64,000 nucleotides of DNA from Folioceros fuciformis. Taxonomy: Eukaryota; Anthocerotophyta; Anthocerotopsida; Anthocerotales. The notes under the pieces are model-generated. The model was not told the origin of the DNA and did not search any database. It saw only the letters and a list, made by a program, of their open reading frames with translations. The position numbers and the translations under genes are program-made. Location: the NCBI GenBank assembly GCA_049999805.1, contig JBNGIO010006148.1:1-64000 (forward strand), in the 5' to 3' direction. Below are positions 59,303 to 64,000 of this stretch, piece by piece. The first letter of the stretch is position 1. Each line of letters starts with the position of its first letter.

Positions 59303-59608
59303 TCAGATTCGCGGATGACTGTGAACACTCGATGTGTAGTTGGTGGGATTTTGGGCGACGGTGCCTGCCTTGGTGTGGAAGTTCACCGTCTGGATCTGGA
59401 GCCGGGTGGTGAAAGTTTGCTCAATCCATCCGGAGCCTCCCACGTGGGCTACCGCCAATTGAAAGTCGCTGATCAGCAGAAGGATGGCCACCAGCACTGT
59501 CAGCGGTATCGCCACTTCTAGTACTTCCGCTGCCTTAGATGTGCGTGAACGTTCACGCACGACCGAGGCTTGCAGGATCTGGGAGCTATCTTCATCCCCG
59601 GGACCCAT
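59303..59608 (-). CDS. Candidate small single-span membrane protein (101 aa)
   Basis: Minus-strand frame with a real ATG at 59608 and stop at 59305-59303. Residues about 1-31 are hydrophilic with basic residues (VVRERSRTSK). They are followed by one strongly hydrophobic segment of about 20 residues (EVAIPLTVLVAILLLISDFQ) and a polar C-terminal half with no charge clusters. A TATATA element lies about 125 bp upstream (59729-59738 on this strand), at a plausible distance for a short leader. I do not recognise a family. It may be chance, but the ATG, span and TATA box together make it worth listing. Confidence 0.35.
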   Translation of the reverse strand: MGPGDEDSSQILQASVVRERSRTSKAAEVLEVAIPLTVLVAILLLISDFQLAVAHVGGSGWIEQTFTTRLQIQTVNFHTKAGTVAQNPTNYTSSVHSHPRI

Positions 59609-59728
59609 GGCTATCCCCTGCTACTGAGGCAGACGATTCGAAGGATGGACGAAGATGAGCAGAGAGACTACTGCAGTTGTGAATAGGAATGGCTGCTGCC
59701 GGTGATGAGGCAGGCAGCTCCGCCATGG

Positions 59729-59738
59729 CTATATAAAT
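59729..59738 (-). promoter_or_regulatory. TATA-box-like element
   Basis: On the minus strand the sequence reads GCATTTATATAGCC, a good TATA match, located about 125 bp upstream of the ATG of the candidate small membrane protein. Just upstream are inverted repeats built on CTTGA(C/T)T...AGTCAAG (about 59757-59820). Confidence 0.4.
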
Positions 59739-60547
59739 GCACTGTGCCTGCAATAAGCTTGATTGACTCCAGTCAAGGTAGCTCTCAAATTTTGGAGTCA
59801 GGCTTGACTCCATTCAAGCAAGTACTCATGTAGAGCACTGCTTCCAAAAATTCATGAAGTCGCTCGGTCTGATTCTGAAGGTTGTACGTGGGCAGGGTAC
59901 CGGTCTGAAGATAGTGTGAACTGTTTTGTCTCTGGATTTCAGTCCATAGCCATTGTCAGTCTCTCGCTTTGTCTCGCTGATCAACACACCCCAATTTTGG
60001 ACCCTTTCTTTCTAAGAGATTTCGCCGTTACGTTATGTTACGTTACGTTAGGCTTTGGAGTTTGTGATAGTGTGAAAAAGAGGTGCCAGTTTGGACACCC
60101 TTGCGGAGCTGAAAATGAACGGTATTAATTTTAGAGGATGCCTTAATGAAAATGAATTCAGCGATGAGCTGACGCATGCTGTACGCGGAAGACCCCGCCG
60201 TGGAAAGTGGATGATCCAGATCGGGCTCGCATGCTTGGGTTGTCAAGTCGGCAATGTTGTTGGCAGGCAATGGAACCGACTCTCATCGCTGTTTTCGAGG
60301 ATATTGCGCCAAGTGAGGAGCAGTGGTGGTGGTTTGGGTGCATAGATGTGTGTGCGGCATGATGCAAACGAGACGGGTCTCCGTTATCCCCATTGCGAAT
60401 TGGTGCAGGTGTTTCTCGACCCTGCGAGCGGAGACAAGCATACTGGGAAGCAGCCGAGGTGAATGATCCCCGCTCGGATCTGGAGTATGTTTCTCAGTGT
60501 TGAAGCGGTTCTGAACCTTACGCTGTTGTTTCGTGGTGTGATTCAGT

Positions 60548-60671
60548 TGAAGAAATTAAAGGGCATCTTCGTACGGAAGGTGTTGGTGCATCTCGTCCGC
60601 CGGGGTGGAAGAAGGTGGTGAGCGAATTGTTGTACGGGACAGGCACAGCAAGAGAGAAGTGTCATGACAGG
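60548..60671 (+). pseudogene. Possible methyl-CpG-binding-domain fragment
   Basis: One frame reads EEIKGHLRTEGVGASRPPGW followed by KKVVSELLYGTG and KCHD, ending at a GTATGT donor-like site. The RPxGW core and the spacing to the following basic segment resemble plant MBD proteins. A second short piece at 60409-60458 (VFLDPASGDKHTGK) resembles the MBD 'F-DP-G-K' strand. I could not join the pieces in phase or find a start, so this is most likely a remnant or a gene I failed to model. Confidence 0.25.
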
Positions 60672-60862
60672 TATGTTACTTGGACTCAGCCATGAGGTTT
60701 ACTTTGCTCTGATTTTACTGAGGTCCTGAATGCGTGATGTGTGACATTGCCCGTTGCCTGGATCTTTGCAACTAGTGAAGGGGTGATTCTTGGAGCGAAC
60801 TGTGCGAGGAGGGCCAGCTGGCTGGGGCCTTCCAGGCCTTGACCTGCGTTGAACATGAAGGG

Positions 60863-62893
60863 ATGCATGTCTCCATAGACTTGTTGTATCGCCTTGTTAA
60901 GTGGTGCATTGCCAACCAGGATGTGGTGGCTGGCAGGCGTGTCCATTCTCTTGTCGTGAGTAGTGGATATGTGTCGAATGCATACCTTGCCAACCATATA
61001 ATCCGCATGTATGCTTCGTATGGCAGTTTACAGGAGGCGAGACAAGTGTTCATCCAACTGTCTGCACCTGACAGGTTTGTTTGGGGGTCTATCATTTCAG
61101 CGCATGTTGAGCATGGAGAAGCTAAGCAGGCTATACACTTGTACAATCAAATGCGATTATCTAAGGTCAAGCCAAATGATTATGTGTATGTGGCTACTCT
61201 CAAAGCGTGTGCCAATGTAGGTGATTTGGCCTCCGGCAGAGCAATACACACTGATGTCGTTGACAGTGGATACGACACGAACATATTTGTAGGGACTGCT
61301 CTTGTGGACATGTACACCAAATTGGGCATGGTAGAGGATGCTCGCAGAGTTTTTGACATGTTGCCAAACAAGAATGTGGTCACATGGAGTACTATAATAG
61401 CAGGGTATGTGCATCATGGGCAAGGTCAAGAAGCTCTTAATCTCCATGAAAGCATGCAACGGGACAAAGTGATACCAGATGTGGTGGCCTTTCTGTCTCT
61501 TCTGAAGGCGTGCACCTGTGTAGGAGCCATACAGAAGGGCAAGCAGATTCATGCGGAGATTCTGGATCAAAGGATGGAAAGTGACATCTCAATTGGGAGT
61601 ACATTAGTGGACATGTATGCAAAATCTGGGAATCTGGATGATGCTCGATCATTCTTTGACCGGATGTCCTCCAGGAACATTGTGACATGGAGTGCTTTGA
61701 TTTCAGGCTATGCCCATCATGAGCTTGGGAATGAAGCCCTCATTTTGTATGAGAAAATGCGAAGCATAGGCATGACTCCGGACAGGGTGACCTATGTCTG
61801 CACTCTGAAGGCATGTGCTAGCGTAGGGGCCATACACAAAGGCAAGGGAATTCATGCAGAGATCTTAGGGAGAGGACTGGAGGCTGATGTGTTTGTTGGA
61901 AATACCCTAGTGGACATGTATGGACGGAATGGATATCTGACAGATGCTCGCAACGTGTTTGATAGACTGCCCACTAAAGATGTGGTGACATGGAATGCTT
62001 TAATTAACAGCTACGGTCAACACAACAGCTGTGAAATGGCAACCCAATGTTTTGAGACGATGCGGCGACATGGAGTTGAGCCCAATGGTGCCACTTTTGC
62101 ATGTCTTCTCGTTGCCTGCAGTCATGCTTCTTTGGTGGATGAGGGTCAGAGAATTTTCGATATGATGGAGGAGAATTATGGCATTTCTCCTACAGTCGAA
62201 CATTATACCTGCATGGTGGATCTTCTTGGGCGGTCAGGACGCTTGGACGAGGCAGAAAGTCTATTGCAAACTATCCCACTTGAGAGTAGCAGTGTGGCTT
62301 GGATGTCTCTGCTCAGTGCCTGTAAAAGTCACGGAGATGTTGATCGAGGAAAGCGGTCTTTTGACAAATTTGTAGGACTGGAACCCAAGGATGCAGGGGC
62401 TTATGTACTTATGTCGAGTATCTATGCTAGTGCAGGGAGGTGGGACGATTTGAAGGAAATCGAAAGCGTCAGAAGGTGCACTGGTGCTTACAAGAAGGCT
62501 GCAAAGACATGGATCGAGGTTGACAATCAGGTGCACGAGTTTGTAGTCGGGGAAGACCGTGGCGATACAGCTTTGAGAATGAAGGGTTTACATGCGAGGC
62601 TGAAGGAGAGTGGGCATGTGCCCCAAACTGAGTTGGTGTTGAAGCCAATATCGGATCGGCAAAAGGAAGACGCCCTCTGTGGGCACGCTGAGAAGTTAGC
62701 TTTGGCGTATGGTCTTCTGAACACTCGAGAAGGCAAGACTTTGTTGGTGACAAAAAATCTCAGGATGTGCGACGATTGCCACAGTGGCACAAAAATACTT
62801 TCACGTGTAGAAAAGCGCGACATCATAGTTAGAGATTCATACCGAGTCCATCATTTTAAGGACGGATTCTGTACGTGCAAAGATTCGTTGTAG
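60863..62893 (+). CDS. DYW-type PPR protein (organelle RNA C-to-U editing factor)
   Basis: Intronless, 676 aa. PLS-class PPR proteins bind organellar RNA in a base-specific way and the DYW domain is a cytidine deaminase. About five to six P-L-S repeat triplets run from residue 1 to about 470 (for example NVVTWSTIIAGYVHHGQGQE, KACTCVGAIQKGKQIHAEIL, TLVDMYAKSGNLDDARSFFD), followed by E/E+ segments (VEHYTCMVDLLGRSGRLDEA; AAKTWIEVDNQVHEF). The DYW region has the catalytic HAE (normally HSE) in GHAEKLALAYGLL and the CxxCH zinc motif (CDDCHSGTKILS), and ends HHFKDGFCTCKDSL. The last three residues are DSL instead of DYW. The first ATG of the open frame is at 60863; the upstream frame lacks one. The N terminus has no obvious targeting peptide, so an upstream exon is possible. 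Confidence 0.92.
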   Translation: MHVSIDLLYRLVKWCIANQDVVAGRRVHSLVVSSGYVSNAYLANHIIRMYASYGSLQEARQVFIQLSAPDRFVWGSIISAHVEHGEAKQAIHLYNQMRLSKVKPNDYVYVATLKACANVGDLASGRAIHTDVVDSGYDTNIFVGTALVDMYTKLGMVEDARRVFDMLPNKNVVTWSTIIAGYVHHGQGQEALNLHESMQRDKVIPDVVAFLSLLKACTCVGAIQKGKQIHAEILDQRMESDISIGSTLVDMYAKSGNLDDARSFFDRMSSRNIVTWSALISGYAHHELGNEALILYEKMRSIGMTPDRVTYVCTLKACASVGAIHKGKGIHAEILGRGLEADVFVGNTLVDMYGRNGYLTDARNVFDRLPTKDVVTWNALINSYGQHNSCEMATQCFETMRRHGVEPNGATFACLLVACSHASLVDEGQRIFDMMEENYGISPTVEHYTCMVDLLGRSGRLDEAESLLQTIPLESSSVAWMSLLSACKSHGDVDRGKRSFDKFVGLEPKDAGAYVLMSSIYASAGRWDDLKEIESVRRCTGAYKKAAKTWIEVDNQVHEFVVGEDRGDTALRMKGLHARLKESGHVPQTELVLKPISDRQKEDALCGHAEKLALAYGLLNTREGKTLLVTKNLRMCDDCHSGTKILSRVEKRDIIVRDSYRVHHFKDGFCTCKDSL

Positions 62894-63183
62894 GCAAAAT
62901 TTCACACCCGCTGAACACATTTGATTCGGACGTGGGGAAGTCTCTGCCAGTTAGTTGTCGACGTAAGAACTCGAAAACAGGTACATGACGGTGAAGCCGG
63001 ACAAAACATGTACCAATGTGGCAAAGGTTTAGCTATCTCTTCAGTCCAAATTGGACTACTGCCGAGAGACCTGACTACATCCACCTAGAGCAGAAGCCGA
63101 GCTGTTCTCAAATGCCCCTGCCAGAATTCAAACGAAACCTCCTGCAGTTGCTATTTACAAAAACGACTTCAGACAAAGGAACT
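62894..63183. other. Convergent 3' spacer PPR / RPN2
   Basis: 290 bp between convergent stop codons; 3' UTRs only, no gene seen. Confidence 0.5.
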
Positions 63184-64000
63184 CTATGGCGTATAGTCAA
63201 AGGGCTCCGGTGGGGGAGGTTCACAGTCGTCTACGGCCATAGCAGTATCGGAGGAGGTGTCTGGAGGTGCTGGGGGCGCCCCTCCTGAGCTCGGCGCAGC
63301 AGCAGACACCGGCGAATCACTGGATACCAATTCAACAGGCTCTGATGGGTTCGTGTCTCTCAACATCACAAATCCTGAAGATGCCCTCTTCAAGGGCTGA
63401 TACCGACAGGCCTCTGGAAATCTGATGTATTTCTCTTGTGCGGGGACAACCCTGGCTGGGTTGTTGAGCACTTCAATAGCGGAATCAACATCTGCACCTT
63501 TCTTCTCAACACCTGTGTCCACCTGCACATAAAGAGGACGCAATGCATTATTTGCCCGAGCTCTCCTCAATCTCCTCAGCACTGGCTGGATAGGAACCAC
63601 AAACGCTACCTCCATTGCATCATCCTTCCCAGTTGTAGCGGCAGATTCCTCAGCAGATGCAGAAGAACTTTCCCCTGCCACTGCAGCTGCCGACGAGCCC
63701 TTAGCCTCAGGATGAGGAGATGAACTACCCTCCTGTGCCAATGCTTTGCTGGTTGCTGCCTTTGAATCGCTTTCTTTCTTTGCCCTCACTTTAGCCCTGG
63801 CTGATGTAGACAGCACTGCAGTTGGCAGCTTGATTGCTGAAGTAGTTGTCGGGGGTGCTGTAGATGGAGGATACCCAAACATAGCAGGGGGAGCCTCCGA
63901 GACGAACTTGAACTTTGGCATGCGAAGTTCCGAATTCAGGCCAATAAACGCCGTCGGCGCAAATGAGAGGCTGATGAAATATATCAGGGGGTACCAATAC
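63184..64000 (-). CDS. RPN2: 26S proteasome regulatory subunit RPN2/PSMD1, C-terminal part (cut by window edge)
   Basis: The gene enters from the right edge on the minus strand; 64000 is the third base of a codon. Visible exons are 64000-63610 (partial) and 63522-63184 (last). RPN2 is the large scaffold of the 19S base that holds RPN13 at its C terminus. The first readable residues are [20 protein letters not shown], the end of the proteasome/cyclosome repeat region. They are followed by ELRMPKFKF and [20 protein letters not shown], a disordered Ser/Ala/Glu linker, then [15 protein letters not shown] and [14 protein letters not shown]. The last residues are [11 protein letters not shown]; an aromatic-rich tail of this kind is where RPN13 binds. 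The intron 63609-63523 (GTAGCG...GTGCAG, 87 bp) contains no stop in frame, so its retention would add 29 residues. Confidence 0.94.
   Translation of the reverse strand, partial: YWYPLIYFISLSFAPTAFIGLNSELRMPKFKFVSEAPPAMFGYPPSTAPPTTTSAIKLPTAVLSTSARAKVRAKKESDSKAATSKALAQEGSSSPHPEAKGSSAAAVAGESSSASAEESAATTGKDDAMEVAFVVPIQPVLRRLRRARANNALRPLYVQVDTGVEKKGADVDSAIEVLNNPARVVPAQEKYIRFPEACRYQPLKRASSGFVMLRDTNPSEPVELVSSDSPVSAAAPSSGGAPPAPPDTSSDTAMAVDDCEPPPPEPFDYTP

Larger units (their letters stand above)
58858..60862. other. Interval between the B-box gene and the PPR gene
   Basis: About 2 kb. It contains a possible small minus-strand gene (59303-59608) with a TATA box, a short TTACG repeat at about 60027-60052, and a plus-strand fragment resembling a methyl-CpG-binding domain (60548-60671). 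The rest shows nothing I can support. Confidence 0.45.

Overview
This is nuclear DNA of a land plant, most likely seed-free (fern or lycophyte, less likely bryophyte). The evidence is spliced genes with GT-AG introns, plastid and plant-only families (LOB-domain factor, phosphoenolpyruvate/phosphate translocator, HEMERA/PTAC12, DYW-type PPR protein), and PPR repeats of the 'LKAC..GAI.KGK.IHAEI' style that I associate with ferns and lycophytes. The species assignment is an inference. Two assembly gaps occur: 100 N at 22933-23032 and 10 N at 50869-50878, both inside tandem repeats.

Layout. 1-7.7 kb: a LOB-domain transcription factor (+), then a divergent pair, a plastid phosphate translocator (-) and ribosome-biogenesis factor RLP24 (+), sharing a 494-bp intergenic region. 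7.7-16.6 kb: AT-rich and gene-poor, with a decayed coiled-coil ORF carrying about ten in-frame stops. 16.6-26.7 kb: an unidentified 527-aa protein (+), an AAP-type amino-acid permease (-) and a three-RRM RNA-binding protein of 12 exons (-). 26.7-29.9 kb: a pyrimidine-rich leader/promoter and repeat-like DNA. 29.9-35 kb: two same-strand paralogues of the ZRF1/GlsA J-domain plus SANT protein. 35-49 kb is gene-dense: YKT6 R-SNARE (-), an ER J-domain/thioredoxin-like protein (+), a cationic amino-acid transporter (-), HEMERA/PTAC12 (-) and a mitochondrial carrier (+). 49-64 kb: a ubiquitin-like/WLM/PUB metalloprotease with an expanded EPDPDD repeat (-), a B-box plus helical-repeat protein (+), a possible small membrane protein (-), an intronless DYW PPR protein (+), and the 3' end of the proteasome subunit RPN2 (-), which runs off the right edge.

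The genes are mostly housekeeping and do not form one pathway. Shared themes are proteostasis (two ZRF1-type co-chaperones, the ER J-protein, WLM protease, RPN2) and membrane transport (phosphate translocator, two amino-acid transporters, one mitochondrial carrier). I rebuilt exon structures by hand from family conservation, splice sites and phase. Coordinates are internally phase-consistent, but no transcript evidence was available. I found no convincing novel multi-gene system. The least ordinary items are the EPDPDD-repeat protease, the B-box/helical-repeat protein, the tandem ZRF1 pair and the DYW variant ending in DSL.
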